64,000 bases of DNA from M55B129 sp964506505 (GTDB lineage: Bacteria; Bacillota; Dethiobacteria; DTU022). Within the stretch, counting starts at the first letter, position 1, and each line of letters starts with the position of its first letter. Below, one piece after another: positions 52,960 to 61,843 of this stretch. The notes under the pieces are model-generated. The model was given only the letters and a program-made list of their open reading frames with translations, was not told the DNA's origin and ran no database searches. The position numbers and the translations under genes were made by a program. Location: the NCBI GenBank assembly GCA_964506505.1, contig CAZDKY010000003.1:1-64000 (forward strand), given 5' to 3'.

Positions 52960-52988
52960 ATTATATAATAGAGGATCCTTTTTGTTAA
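52960..52988 (-). promoter_or_regulatory. trkA promoter
   Basis: On the minus strand TTAACA (52983-52988), 17 bases, TATAAT (52960-52965). Transcription would begin near 52953, giving a leader of about 160 bases. Confidence 0.65.
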
Positions 52989-53010
52989 GGTTTTTTTATT
53001 AAATATCAAA

Positions 53011-53036
53011 ATCAATAAATTACAGTTGTCAATAAC
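53011..53036. repeat. Direct repeat, copy 1
   Basis: About 26 bases starting ATCAATAAATTACAGTT are repeated nearly exactly at 53125-53150, 114 bp to the right. The second copy contains the -35 box of the MMPL operon promoter. Confidence 0.6.
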
Positions 53037-53044
53037 ATGTTGAA

Positions 53045-53105
53045 ATGTCACTTGACCCGGCTTTCCATAGGTGACATATTATCATGATAATTAATAAGGT
53101 GACAT
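53045..53105. promoter_or_regulatory. Cluster of GTGACAT boxes and a palindrome
   Basis: ATGTCAC at 53045-53051, GTGACAT at 53071-53077 and again at 53099-53105 form one inverted and one direct pair. A perfect 14-bp palindrome ATTATCATGATAAT (53078-53091) lies between the second and third box. This repeated arrangement between two divergent promoters looks like a regulator-binding array. Confidence 0.45.
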
Positions 53106-53124
53106 TATCACGTAATAACCACAC

Positions 53125-53150
53125 ATCAATAAATTACAGTTTGACAATAC
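53125..53150. repeat. Direct repeat, copy 2
   Basis: Second copy of the 26-base repeat found at 53011-53036; differs by a few bases (TTTGACAATAC in place of TTGTCAATAAC), which creates the TTGACA -35 box. Confidence 0.6.
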
Positions 53151-53169
53151 TTCGGCAGAGCATTATAAT
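53141..53169 (+). promoter_or_regulatory. Consensus promoter of the MMPL operon
   Basis: TTGACA (53141-53146), exactly 17 bases, TATAAT (53164-53169): a perfect sigma-A type promoter, about 80 bp before the MMPL start codon. Confidence 0.9.
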
Positions 53170-53174
53170 GCAAA

Positions 53175-53206
53175 CAAGTAATTAAAACAGTTGTTTAAAT
53201 TACTTG
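53175..53206 (+). promoter_or_regulatory. 32-bp palindromic operator at the start site
   Basis: CAAGTAATT and AATTACTTG flank an inner AAACA-GT-TGTTT, giving a palindrome with 14 of 16 pairs matching. It covers the predicted transcription start, so binding would block the promoter. The TetR protein encoded at the end of the operon is the natural candidate. Confidence 0.75.
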
Positions 53207-53251
53207 TTTAAAATAAACGTTAGATCCATAAATGTGCCGGAGAAGTAACCC

Positions 53252-55336
53252 ATGCAGAAGTTGAGCCGTCTTATCGTTAAATACAGGAAATTAATAATCG
53301 CCGGCTACATACTTTTACTGATCCCGGCTATTATCGGCTACCTGACCACCGGAGTTAATTACGACCTGCTTTCCTATATGCCGGACAACCTGAATTCAAG
53401 GCAGGGGGAAGAGGTCCTGGAAGAAGAATTTTCTCTATCCGGACTCGGTTTGATGATGGTCAGGGATAAAAAAAATTTTGAAATTGAGCTTTTAATCAAA
53501 GAGCTGGAAAATATTGAGGGTATCAATAAAATTTCCTGGCTTGGCAGTTACAGTGATATATATGTGCCCAAAGAATTTATTGATCCTGTAATTAGGGAGA
53601 GATTTATAACAGATGACACTGTATTGCTGCAAATTCAGTTTTCAGAAAACGCCCGCAGTGGAGAAACTGTTGCCGCCGTTCTGGAAATAACCGATATTAC
53701 AGAAGCGGATGATGATCTTTATTTCGGCGGCGAACCGGCTATTTTAACCGATATGCAGATGGCAATCGATGATGAGATGCTCCAGTATACAAGCGTTGCC
53801 GTAATTATGATCCTGTTGGTCTTGACCATGTCAACTTCTCTTTATCTGGATCCGATCCTGTTCCTTGCCGCTGTTGGAGTAGCCATTGTCATCAACATGG
53901 GAAGCAACTTTTTCCAGGGAGAGATCTCCTTCCTGACCGCTTCTATTGCCGCGGTGATGCAGCTCGGCATATCACTGGACTACGCCATATTTCTGATGCA
54001 CCGGTTTGAAGAAGAAAAGGCAAAAGGGATTGGCATTGAAGAAGCGATGGTCAATACAATCAGTAAAACTGCTGTTACCATCGCCTCAAGCGCCCTGACT
54101 ACAATTGGCGGTTTTGTCGCCCTGATGGTGATGGAAAATGGAATCGGCGGAGACATGGGCCTGGTCCTGGGTAAAGGGATTGTAATCAGCCTGATCGTCA
54201 CCCTGACATTGCTGCCCGGCCTGATCCTGACATTTCACCCTTTCAGCAGCCGCTACCGACACCGGGTCCTTTTACCATCTTTTCAAACAACGGCGAAGCT
54301 GCTGCCTAAATTCCGATCGGTGATATTGATTGTATTTATCATTATTGCTGTGCCGGCCTATCTTGCTCAGGATAATGTAGAATACTATTATTCTAATGTT
54401 CATTATTTACCCCGCAATTCAAAAGCTGCAGCAGCTACTGACGAAATCATGGAAGAATACGGTGCTGTAGATGTAGCCTATTTAATTACTCCCGACGAAG
54501 GCCGGAAAAGGGAGAGCGATCTTGTTGACCTGCTGAGCAAAGTTGAACACGTTGATTCTGTAGTTTCTGTTTCAGAACAGGTTGACCCCGCTGTGCCGGA
54601 TATGATGATCCCCGAAGAGATGATCAGCGAGTTCCAGGGGGGAGGCTACCGCAACATTATGGTATTCCTGTCACCTGAGGCAGAAGAAAAAGAAATTTTC
54701 ATTACCATCGATCGCATCAGAGAAATAGCCGGCTCCCTGCACGATGAATATTATGTTGCAGGCCAACCTGCCCAGACGAGGGACATGGCAACCCTGTCCA
54801 AAGTTGATGCCCGCAATGTAGCCCTCTTTTCTGTTATTGCCATAGGCCTGATCATTGCAATCAGCTTCCGATCATTGTCACTTCCCCTTCTGCTGGTTCT
54901 GGCTGTTAAACTGGCTATCTGGATCAATCTCAGTTTTTTATATTACCAGGGAGAACCGGTATCCTCACTGACCCCTATCATAATCGGGTCCATCCAGCTG
55001 GGGGCAACTGTTGATTACGCCATCCTGTTTACGCTGAGATATCGCGAAAACCTGGGCATAATGGGGGAACGAATAAAAGCAGCCGGACAGACCATAAAGG
55101 ATACCGGCCGATCTATCCTCACCAGCGCCCTGATCCTTTTTGCAGCAACCTTCAGTATCTCCCTGATCGCCGGCATAAAAACAACCAGGGAAATGACTTT
55201 ACTCATCGGCCGGGGGGCATTGATCAGCATGGTAGTTATATTTTCCTTGCTGCCTGCTCTGCTGATAATTTTTGAAAAGGTGATCGAGCGTACTACAATC
55301 GGCTGGCCGGTTTGCTCTGACAGAGAGAAAAAGTAA
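53252..55336 (+). CDS. MMPL/RND-superfamily transporter
   Basis: A 694-aa membrane protein with two halves, each one helix, a large outside domain and five helices, as in MMPL exporters of lipids or other hydrophobic molecules. The proton-relay type segments LGISLDYAIFLMHRFEEE (first half) and LGATVDYAILFTLRYREN (second half) are clear, followed by TTIGGFVALMVM and TSALILFAATF. First gene of a three-gene operon with an exported coiled-coil protein (22 bp gap) and TetR regulator (16 bp gap). Confidence 0.92.
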   Translation: MQKLSRLIVKYRKLIIAGYILLLIPAIIGYLTTGVNYDLLSYMPDNLNSRQGEEVLEEEFSLSGLGLMMVRDKKNFEIELLIKELENIEGINKISWLGSYSDIYVPKEFIDPVIRERFITDDTVLLQIQFSENARSGETVAAVLEITDITEADDDLYFGGEPAILTDMQMAIDDEMLQYTSVAVIMILLVLTMSTSLYLDPILFLAAVGVAIVINMGSNFFQGEISFLTASIAAVMQLGISLDYAIFLMHRFEEEKAKGIGIEEAMVNTISKTAVTIASSALTTIGGFVALMVMENGIGGDMGLVLGKGIVISLIVTLTLLPGLILTFHPFSSRYRHRVLLPSFQTTAKLLPKFRSVILIVFIIIAVPAYLAQDNVEYYYSNVHYLPRNSKAAAATDEIMEEYGAVDVAYLITPDEGRKRESDLVDLLSKVEHVDSVVSVSEQVDPAVPDMMIPEEMISEFQGGGYRNIMVFLSPEAEEKEIFITIDRIREIAGSLHDEYYVAGQPAQTRDMATLSKVDARNVALFSVIAIGLIIAISFRSLSLPLLLVLAVKLAIWINLSFLYYQGEPVSSLTPIIIGSIQLGATVDYAILFTLRYRENLGIMGERIKAAGQTIKDTGRSILTSALILFAATFSISLIAGIKTTREMTLLIGRGALISMVVIFSLLPALLIIFEKVIERTTIGWPVCSDREKK

Positions 55337-55358
55337 AAGTTTTAATGGAGGGGTTCTT

Positions 55359-57335
55359 ATGCTGCGTAAAATAATTGGCCCACTGGTAATTATGCTGATA
55401 GCTATGCTGGCTATCGGCGCAGGGGGTTACTATCTCGAAGAAGGGTTTCAAACAACCGGTGCGGGTAGCTATACCCCGGTTTTTGAATTATCACCGGAAG
55501 AAGATGAATCAACAGGACAGGATGAATCGGCAAAAACCTATGAAACACCGGCTTATAAAGACGAAACAGTATACGTGCTTCTCGATCACGACGGATCGGT
55601 TCTGGAACAGCAGATTGTCAATCGGCTTTACGGGCAGCACGATCCCGAAGCTCCCCTGGTTGCTGATTACGGAACTTATCTTTCTGTGGAGAACATGACA
55701 TCTTCCGCCGAGCCGGTAATAGAGGAAAACCGCCTCCTCTGGAAAAGTGAACTGCTCAAGATCGACGAGCTCTATTATGAGGGAACCCTCGATAAAGAAC
55801 TGCCCGTTGATATCAATATCTCCTATTACCTGGATGGTGAACCGGTAGCTCCTTCTTCCCTGGGAGGACAAGGCGGAAGGCTGGAAATTGTCATTCAGGC
55901 AGAAAATAATCTCCTCTATGATGGGACAGTGAGTTATCATGATCATGAAGGCACACTGGTCACAGTGGAAGAAGAAAATTATGTTCCTCTGCTTGTCCAG
56001 GGAACAATGGATGTTGATTTAAATCGCTTTTCAAATATTGACACCGGAGAAGGACTTGATATAGTCATTGGCCAGAGCGCCAGTATCAATTTCATGATTT
56101 TCCCTTACCCTGAAGCTGAAATAAAGATCAGCATGGACGGCGATGACATTGAGCTGGGCAGCATTTCTTTCATTGTTACCCCCCAGTTGCCCCCAATGAA
56201 CGAGATCGATATAGAGGATGAACTCGTCGAGATGCTGGAAGGGTTTTCAATGCTTTCCGGAGGACTGGCTGAACTGGAAGGGGGAGCCGATCTTTTACTG
56301 CAGGGGATGAGGCGTTTTGAGCAGGAAAGCGATCAAATGACAGGCATGACAGCTGAATGGAGCGCTCTTATTGACGAATACAGCAAACAAAAATCCACTT
56401 ATGACAAACTGATTACAGACTTCGCCGCGGGGGATTTGACCGAGGTCGTTTCATCCATGCAGGATCTGCTCGGTGAAATAGAAAATCTCCCTGATCCGGG
56501 GACAATCACTGACGATATTGCCATCGCGGCCGACAGTTCGGCAGAACTAAAGAATCATATTGCCGTTCTCAACAACAGCCTGGCCGCTGCTGAAGATACA
56601 GATACACGGATCAGGTCGGAAGCGGAACGCCTCGTTGCTGAAAACGAACCAGGGACGGGCTTACATGAACTGGGAATGCTCATCCTGTCGAGAGAAAAAA
56701 CTCTCGACACCACTTTTGCAGAACGGCAAATTATTGATCGAAATATCGGTGAACTGGATGATGCCCTGCAATCGCTGGAAAGGTTCTGGCAGGAAGATTA
56801 TCTTCCGGAAGTAGCTTTCCTGGAAGAATTAAGTAGTGTCACCGACAATGAATGGTATGAAGCAGGAAAATATCTCGAATTTGTAGCGGTAGAACTGGAC
56901 AGCTTTGCTGATTACTACAGAGAAATTGACGACGTGATCTTAGAAGCGGAGGGCATGCTGGGGGATATATCCAGACTGCCCGGAGCATTAAAAGAGTTAA
57001 CATATGGACAAACCAGGCTCACGGAAGGCCTGAAAGAACTGCGGGAAAGCGGAATCATGGCCATGGAAAAAGGATTAATTGAAGGAGTTAACGAAGCCAA
57101 ATACGGCGCAGCCAAACTGGAACTGATGGAAAAGCTGGCTGATGATTATCGATCCTACGCCGACAATGTACATAACCGGCACAGTAAGGTCCAGTTTATT
57201 ATGCAGACTGAGAAAATTACCGCACCTGCGGAAGAGGATCCGGAAGAAGAAAAAGAAGATACTCTACCGGAACCGGAGTACTTCTGGGCAATTGAATTCT
57301 GGAATAAAATGATCCATCTTTTCGACTTTCAATAA
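55359..57335 (+). CDS. Exported coiled-coil partner of the MMPL transporter (YhgE-like)
   Basis: A 658-aa protein with one N-terminal membrane anchor (residues about 5-25), an acidic linker, a beta-rich extracellular domain (from VYVLLDHDGSVLEQQIVNRLYG to about residue 280) and a long helical region with LAELEGGADLLLQGMRRF and TYGQTRLTEGLKELRESG, reminiscent of YhgE/Pip proteins, which occur with MMPL exporters. No C-terminal membrane helices are evident, unlike full YhgE. It ends in an acidic stretch and an aromatic tail. Probably a periplasmic-side or cell-wall adaptor; function unknown. Strong GGAGGGG site. Confidence 0.7.
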   Translation: MLRKIIGPLVIMLIAMLAIGAGGYYLEEGFQTTGAGSYTPVFELSPEEDESTGQDESAKTYETPAYKDETVYVLLDHDGSVLEQQIVNRLYGQHDPEAPLVADYGTYLSVENMTSSAEPVIEENRLLWKSELLKIDELYYEGTLDKELPVDINISYYLDGEPVAPSSLGGQGGRLEIVIQAENNLLYDGTVSYHDHEGTLVTVEEENYVPLLVQGTMDVDLNRFSNIDTGEGLDIVIGQSASINFMIFPYPEAEIKISMDGDDIELGSISFIVTPQLPPMNEIDIEDELVEMLEGFSMLSGGLAELEGGADLLLQGMRRFEQESDQMTGMTAEWSALIDEYSKQKSTYDKLITDFAAGDLTEVVSSMQDLLGEIENLPDPGTITDDIAIAADSSAELKNHIAVLNNSLAAAEDTDTRIRSEAERLVAENEPGTGLHELGMLILSREKTLDTTFAERQIIDRNIGELDDALQSLERFWQEDYLPEVAFLEELSSVTDNEWYEAGKYLEFVAVELDSFADYYREIDDVILEAEGMLGDISRLPGALKELTYGQTRLTEGLKELRESGIMAMEKGLIEGVNEAKYGAAKLELMEKLADDYRSYADNVHNRHSKVQFIMQTEKITAPAEEDPEEEKEDTLPEPEYFWAIEFWNKMIHLFDFQ

Positions 57336-57351
57336 AACGAGGTGATAAACA

Positions 57352-57933
57352 GTGGCGAAAGAGAAGACCGACACCCGATCCAAGATCCTTGAAGCCGCGG
57401 CCGAGATAATCGGCAGGGAAAGAAACCTGAACTTTACAATCAGGGAAGTGGCCAACCGGGCCAAAGTGAACATTGCTTCAATAAATTATTACTTCCGTTC
57501 GAAAGAAAATTTGCTCGGTGAGATAGAAATGCTGCTCATGGAAAGAACCCGCCTGATTTATTCCTACCTGAGCGATGAATCTCTCAGCCCGCGTGACAGA
57601 CTGATCGGCTGGGCAGACGAACTTATTAAACACCTGATTGAGTACCCCGGCATTATTTATCTTATTGGGACCAAAATCCTGGAAAGAGAGAGCACTTTTA
57701 TCGGCCCGTATCTGGATTTACTGGAAACAGATCTCGCCCCGCTGGTGAAAAATATTACCGGCCTTAACCAGAAAAACTTAATTAACTTTAAAGTCCTCCA
57801 GCTTATTTCAGGTGTGGTTTATCCGGTTTTAATCTTTTCCAGCGCCGAAAATCACGGGGATATTGATATTAGAAAAAGTAATATGCGCCTTGCATATATA
57901 AATTCACTGATTGACAGCATCAAAGCGGCCTGA
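57352..57933 (+). CDS. TetR-family transcriptional regulator
   Basis: A 193-aa regulator with a typical N-terminal TetR helix-turn-helix (SKILEAAAEIIGRERNLNFTIREVANRAKVNIASINYYFRSKENLL). The ligand domain is of general type. GTG start with GAGGTG upstream. As third gene of the MMPL operon it probably represses the operon through the palindrome at 53175-53206; the ligand may be the exporter's substrate. Confidence 0.92.
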   Translation: MAKEKTDTRSKILEAAAEIIGRERNLNFTIREVANRAKVNIASINYYFRSKENLLGEIEMLLMERTRLIYSYLSDESLSPRDRLIGWADELIKHLIEYPGIIYLIGTKILERESTFIGPYLDLLETDLAPLVKNITGLNQKNLINFKVLQLISGVVYPVLIFSSAENHGDIDIRKSNMRLAYINSLIDSIKAA

Positions 57934-57947
57934 TGTCTTTTGCGTAG

Positions 57948-58289
57948 CTAAAAAACCGCGTTCGTATTTTGGCTTTGCCGCACAGGGTAAAAACGGAGAT
58001 TTGCGTTTGTGAAATAGTGGATGCGCTCGAAGAGTGTCAGTACAAAGTTTCCCGCAACCTGAAGGTGCTTCAGTAAGCCGGCCTGATTGTCAGCCGAAAA
58101 AAAGGCAAATGCAATTATTACCGCTTCAGTGAGACGCACGTTCCTTTCCAGAAAAAATTACTGCAAGCTATCCGTTATATTTCTTCAGATACAATAAACG
58201 AGGATTTCATACACCTGCGTAAACACCTTTTCATCCGGGTAAATAATGAATTCGTGATTGGAACCAGCAAGAACAATGATCAATTGTAA
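57948..58289 (+). pseudogene. ArsR-family regulator pseudogene
   Basis: A 114-codon frame without start codon reads RVRILAL, then EICVCEIVDALEECQYKVSRNLKVLQ, stop (TAA at 58074-58076), AGLIVSRKKGKCNYYRFSE. This is the ArsR winged helix with the metal-binding CVC in helix 3 (as ELCVCEI in ArsR), broken by a nonsense codon where LKxLxEAGLV is expected. The C-terminal helix continues to 58289. An upstream TAG removes the N-terminus. It follows the TetR gene by 14 bp. Confidence 0.75.
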
Positions 58290-58429
58290 GCAGGTTATCA
58301 ACTGTAACAACAGCAAAAAAGTTGGAGCATAAGAGTTAAATCAAGATTTTAAAAATACGGATCACCGAACGGGTTACAGTCTTCTATATTATTTTCATCG
58401 GTTGTGAAACTGGAAAGGAGGTAAATCCG

Positions 58430-58498
58430 ATGATTAGTATAAGTATGGTCTGGCAAAGAGCTACCTGGAAGAACTCTGCCAGTATCATAAAAAGGTAA
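58430..58498 (+). other. Very short frame behind a strong ribosome-binding site
   Basis: AAAGGAGG followed by ATG opens a 22-codon frame (MISISMVWQRATW...). In a neighbouring frame YGLAKSYLEELCQYHKKV can be read, so it may be the frameshifted start of a gene once linked to arsR. It overlaps the end of the convergent adenine deaminase. The remaining space from 58290 to 58430 holds nothing I recognise. Confidence 0.25.
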
Positions 58499-60230
58499 AA
58501 TTATCGACATCAACCAAACCGCGGTCGGTAATTTTCAGCGAAGGGATTACCGGCAAGGCCATAAATGAAAGGGTGAGAAAAGGCTGCTGCAGATCGGTGC
58601 CCAGTTTGTGGGCAGAGGAAAGCACTGCAGACATTTTTTGGGCCACAATTTCCGCCTTTTCAGCTGTCATCAATCCAGCGACGGGAAGAGGCAGGCTCGC
58701 TTCCACCAGGTTATCCTCTCCGACAACTACAAAACCACCGCCAAGGCTGGCCAGCTCGTTTACAGCAGCAGCCATTGCCTTTTCCGAAGCTCCGACCACA
58801 ATTATGTTATGGGAATCGTGGCCGACACTGGAAGCAATTGCTCCAGCCTGCAGGTTCAACCCTTTGATCAGGGCCGCAGTCATTCCTCCTCCTTTTCCAT
58901 GCCTCTCAATTACTGCAATCTTGTTCAGCTCCGGACCTGGCCGGGCGGAAATAGTCCCGTCATCAAGGCGCGGCACCTGGATAAAAAGTTTTTCTGTGAT
59001 CAGCTGCCCGGGAATAATACCAATCACCGGTACCTGTTCCGATGGATATGAAAGGGTAAAATCTTTTTCCTGCAGGGGCCTGTTCAATTTTACTGTGCAG
59101 CAGGCGGATCGGGGGAGTTCATAAGCAGCAACATCGGTTAACATATGTCCTGCCCGGGCAACCTGCCGGCCGTCTTTAAAAACCATCTGGACCGGAAATT
59201 CATTCAAGTCTTCGAAGATAACAAGGTCAGCCCGGTAACCAACAGCCACTGCTCCACGGTCATAAAGCCGGAAATGACGGGCGGCATTGTAGGAGGCAAC
59301 CTTAACAACCGTAAGAGGTTCCGCCCCGAGCTCAACAGCTGTCTTCAGCAGTTCATCAAGGTGCCCCTTTTCAAGCAGCTCACCCGCTTCCCGATCATCG
59401 CTGCCGAACATGAACATATCGCTACTGGCAGGGGTGACAAGGGGCAGCAATTCGGCCAGGCTTGAAGTCGCCGAACCGTGCCTGATAATTATTTTCATTC
59501 CGTTCCGCAGCTTTTCACGGGCTTCCACGGCAGTAATCGATTCATGATCAGTAGAAATACCGCTACCTGTATATGCCTGCAGGGCACGACCACTGAGGGC
59601 GGGGGCATGCCCATCAACCACTTTTCCGGCTCTGCGGGCGGCAAATATTTTCTGCAGCACCTCTTCGTTCCCATTTAACACCCCTGGATAATTCATCATT
59701 TCACCCAGGCCAACTACCCGTGGATGAGCCAGAAGCGTGGATACCTGCTCGGCATTTATTTCGCCTCCACTAGTTTCCATCCCACTGGTGGGCACACATG
59801 AAGGAACCGTAGCAAAAAAATCACAGGGCAGTCCTGCAGAGGCCGCCAGCATCAGGGCTACGCCTTCCACACCCATAACATTGGCAATTTCATGCGGATC
59901 GTTAACAATGGCTGTTGTCCCATGCGGAACTATCAGCCTGGCCAGTTCCGGCGGTAAAAGAAGAGTGCTCTCAACATGCAGGTGAGCATCGATCAGCCCC
60001 GGTGCCACATAATGTCCTTCGAGATCAACGGTTTCTTTGCCTTTCGTATAATCACTGCCCACACCGGCGATTCGTTCTCCGGAAATGGCAACGTTGCCTT
60101 TTTCAATTTCCAGGGTAAAAACATTGATCAGACGCCCGTTTTTGAGCAGGAGATCGGCCGGTTCACTTCCCTGCGCTACAGTCAGTCTCTTTTTTTCTTC
60201 TTCAAGCATTTTCTTGTGATCTTGATCCAT
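58485..60230 (-). CDS. ade: Adenine deaminase
   Basis: A 581-aa metal-dependent enzyme that converts adenine to hypoxanthine plus ammonia in purine salvage. Motifs: GLIDAHLHVESTLL with HxH, VPHGTTAIVNDPHEIANVMG, DGHAP, and FGSDDREAGELL near residue 300. The C-terminal adenine deaminase domain has GKGGGMTAALIKG and VGHDSHNIIVVG. GGAGG site before the ATG. Monocistronic. Confidence 0.96.
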   Translation of the reverse strand: MDQDHKKMLEEEKKRLTVAQGSEPADLLLKNGRLINVFTLEIEKGNVAISGERIAGVGSDYTKGKETVDLEGHYVAPGLIDAHLHVESTLLLPPELARLIVPHGTTAIVNDPHEIANVMGVEGVALMLAASAGLPCDFFATVPSCVPTSGMETSGGEINAEQVSTLLAHPRVVGLGEMMNYPGVLNGNEEVLQKIFAARRAGKVVDGHAPALSGRALQAYTGSGISTDHESITAVEAREKLRNGMKIIIRHGSATSSLAELLPLVTPASSDMFMFGSDDREAGELLEKGHLDELLKTAVELGAEPLTVVKVASYNAARHFRLYDRGAVAVGYRADLVIFEDLNEFPVQMVFKDGRQVARAGHMLTDVAAYELPRSACCTVKLNRPLQEKDFTLSYPSEQVPVIGIIPGQLITEKLFIQVPRLDDGTISARPGPELNKIAVIERHGKGGGMTAALIKGLNLQAGAIASSVGHDSHNIIVVGASEKAMAAAVNELASLGGGFVVVGEDNLVEASLPLPVAGLMTAEKAEIVAQKMSAVLSSAHKLGTDLQQPFLTLSFMALPVIPSLKITDRGLVDVDNFTFL

Positions 60231-60411
60231 TTTAATTCCTCCATCAGACAGGCTTTACCTTAAATATTCACCCTTTTTATAAGATCATCCTTTTTCAGTA
60301 TTCCTGTAAGGCTAAATTATTTACAGTGATGGGACAAATGACCGGGTCGGGAACCATAAGTGAATCCTGCTGGTCATCATAATAAAGCTACTTTTTTGAG
60401 GGGGACTAAAA

Positions 60412-61653
60412 ATGTTTTGGGCAAAAAACCGGTTATACGCTGCTGTAACTATGGCTTTAATTGTTATGCTGTCATCCGCGGGATGCAGTTTGCCAGACCT
60501 GCCGGAAGGAGAAGCTGCCCCTGTAGAAGAACTCGATGAACGCCTGATTGAATCAAACAATGGATTTGGCTTCACTCTTTTCAAAAAGCTGCATCAGGAA
60601 GATAAGGGACGCAATTTGTTAATTTCACCATCCAGTATCCTGACCGCCCTGGCAATGGCCAGTACAGGCGCGGAAGGCGAAACACGAACGGCAATGGAAA
60701 AGACCATGTTCCTGACAGGAATGTCCAGAGAAGAAATCAACAAGGCTTTTGCCGATCTGCTTACTATCCTGCAGAATCCTGATCCGGAGGTCGAGCTGGT
60801 CGTGGCCAACTCACTCTGGACACGCAAAGGCCTGGAACTTAATGAAACCTTCATCAAGCAAAACCACGATTTTTATGACGCTGAAATAACGGATCTGGAC
60901 TTTTCCAACTCGGACGCCGCCGGTGTCATCAACGACTGGGTCAGGGAAAAAACAAATCAGAAGATAGATGGAATAGTTGAACCGCCCATAAATCCGGAAA
61001 CGATCCTCTTTCTGATTAACGCCCTCTATTTCAAGGGCGCATGGGCCGAAGAATTTGATCCGGATCAAACCCGCGAAATTCCCTTCAAACTACCCGATGG
61101 AACAACAAAGGAACATCCGGTAATGTTTAAAAACGGCGAGCTTGAGTACCTGGAAAATGATCTCTTCCAGGCTGTCCGTCTTCCGTACGGGAAAAATGAA
61201 CGGATTGCTATGACCCTGTTTCTGCCTGCCGGGGATTTAACTCTGGAACAAATTTTAAGCGAACTGGATAAAAAAAGCTGGGATAGGTGGAACGAAGCCT
61301 TCGACAGCATGGAAGGCGAATTAGGACTGCCTCGGTTCAGCTTTGCCTGTGAACTGTCTTTAAATAAAGTCCTCTCAGATCTGGGTATGGAAATCGCTTT
61401 TGATGAAAATGCCGCCGATTTCAGCGGAATGCGTCCCATCCCGCCGCGCCTGTTTATAAGTAAAGTGAAACATAAAACTTACATCGACGTGACCGAGGAA
61501 GGCACAGAAGCAGCGGCTGTTACTTCTGTTGAAGTGGAAGTAACAGCCATGCCGGAGCAATTTTCGATGATTATTGACCGCCCCTTCTTTTTTACCATCA
61601 GTGATGAAATGACCGGGACGATCCTTTTCATGGGAACCGTTTTTGAACCCTAA
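60412..61653 (+). CDS. Serpin (lipoprotein serine protease inhibitor)
   Basis: A 413-aa serpin with an N-terminal lipoprotein signal (MLSSAGC lipobox near residue 25). The fold is complete: NLLISPSSILTALAMASTGAEGETRTAM, FLINALYFKGAWAEEFDP, and the hinge YIDVTEEGTEAAAVTSVEVEV leading to the reactive loop, then RPFFFTISDEMTGTILFMGTV. The hinge alanines and glycine support an inhibitory type; the bait bond lies in the segment EVTAMPEQF but cannot be fixed. Bacterial serpins are known in some thermophiles and gut anaerobes. Ends at a strong hairpin. Confidence 0.93.
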   Translation: MFWAKNRLYAAVTMALIVMLSSAGCSLPDLPEGEAAPVEELDERLIESNNGFGFTLFKKLHQEDKGRNLLISPSSILTALAMASTGAEGETRTAMEKTMFLTGMSREEINKAFADLLTILQNPDPEVELVVANSLWTRKGLELNETFIKQNHDFYDAEITDLDFSNSDAAGVINDWVREKTNQKIDGIVEPPINPETILFLINALYFKGAWAEEFDPDQTREIPFKLPDGTTKEHPVMFKNGELEYLENDLFQAVRLPYGKNERIAMTLFLPAGDLTLEQILSELDKKSWDRWNEAFDSMEGELGLPRFSFACELSLNKVLSDLGMEIAFDENAADFSGMRPIPPRLFISKVKHKTYIDVTEEGTEAAAVTSVEVEVTAMPEQFSMIIDRPFFFTISDEMTGTILFMGTVFEP

Positions 61654-61686
61654 ATAAAAGTCAAGGCTTCTTTGTAACCCATAAAA

Positions 61687-61734
61687 AAAGAACGGAAGAC
61701 AGCATGCCCGAGACATGTTTATCTTCCGTTCTTT
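61687..61734 (+). terminator. Terminator after the serpin gene
   Basis: AAAGAACGGAAGA and TCTTCCGTTCTTT form a perfect 13-bp stem around a 22-base loop containing CATG/CATG. The T-rich right arm ends the transcript. Confidence 0.75.
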
Positions 61735-61843
61735 AGTTCATAATTAAACTTCCTTTATCTACGCAAGGTGGTCACAAGGTGGTTTTTTGTTTATTCCCCT
61801 GCAGAAAGCAGGGATAAATAACACTACAACGGTTCCTGCTTCA

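Noticed and set aside
52793..52960. c-di-AMP (ydaO) riboswitch in the trkA leader
   Set aside because: The known conserved core is not recognisable; only a single hairpin is seen.
58573..59124. 183-codon plus-strand frame opposite adenine deaminase
   Set aside because: Antisense of a well-supported gene with no motifs.
61798..61814. CCCTGC/GCAGGG stem as terminator of the small membrane gene
   Set aside because: Six pairs and no T-run; kept out of the feature list.
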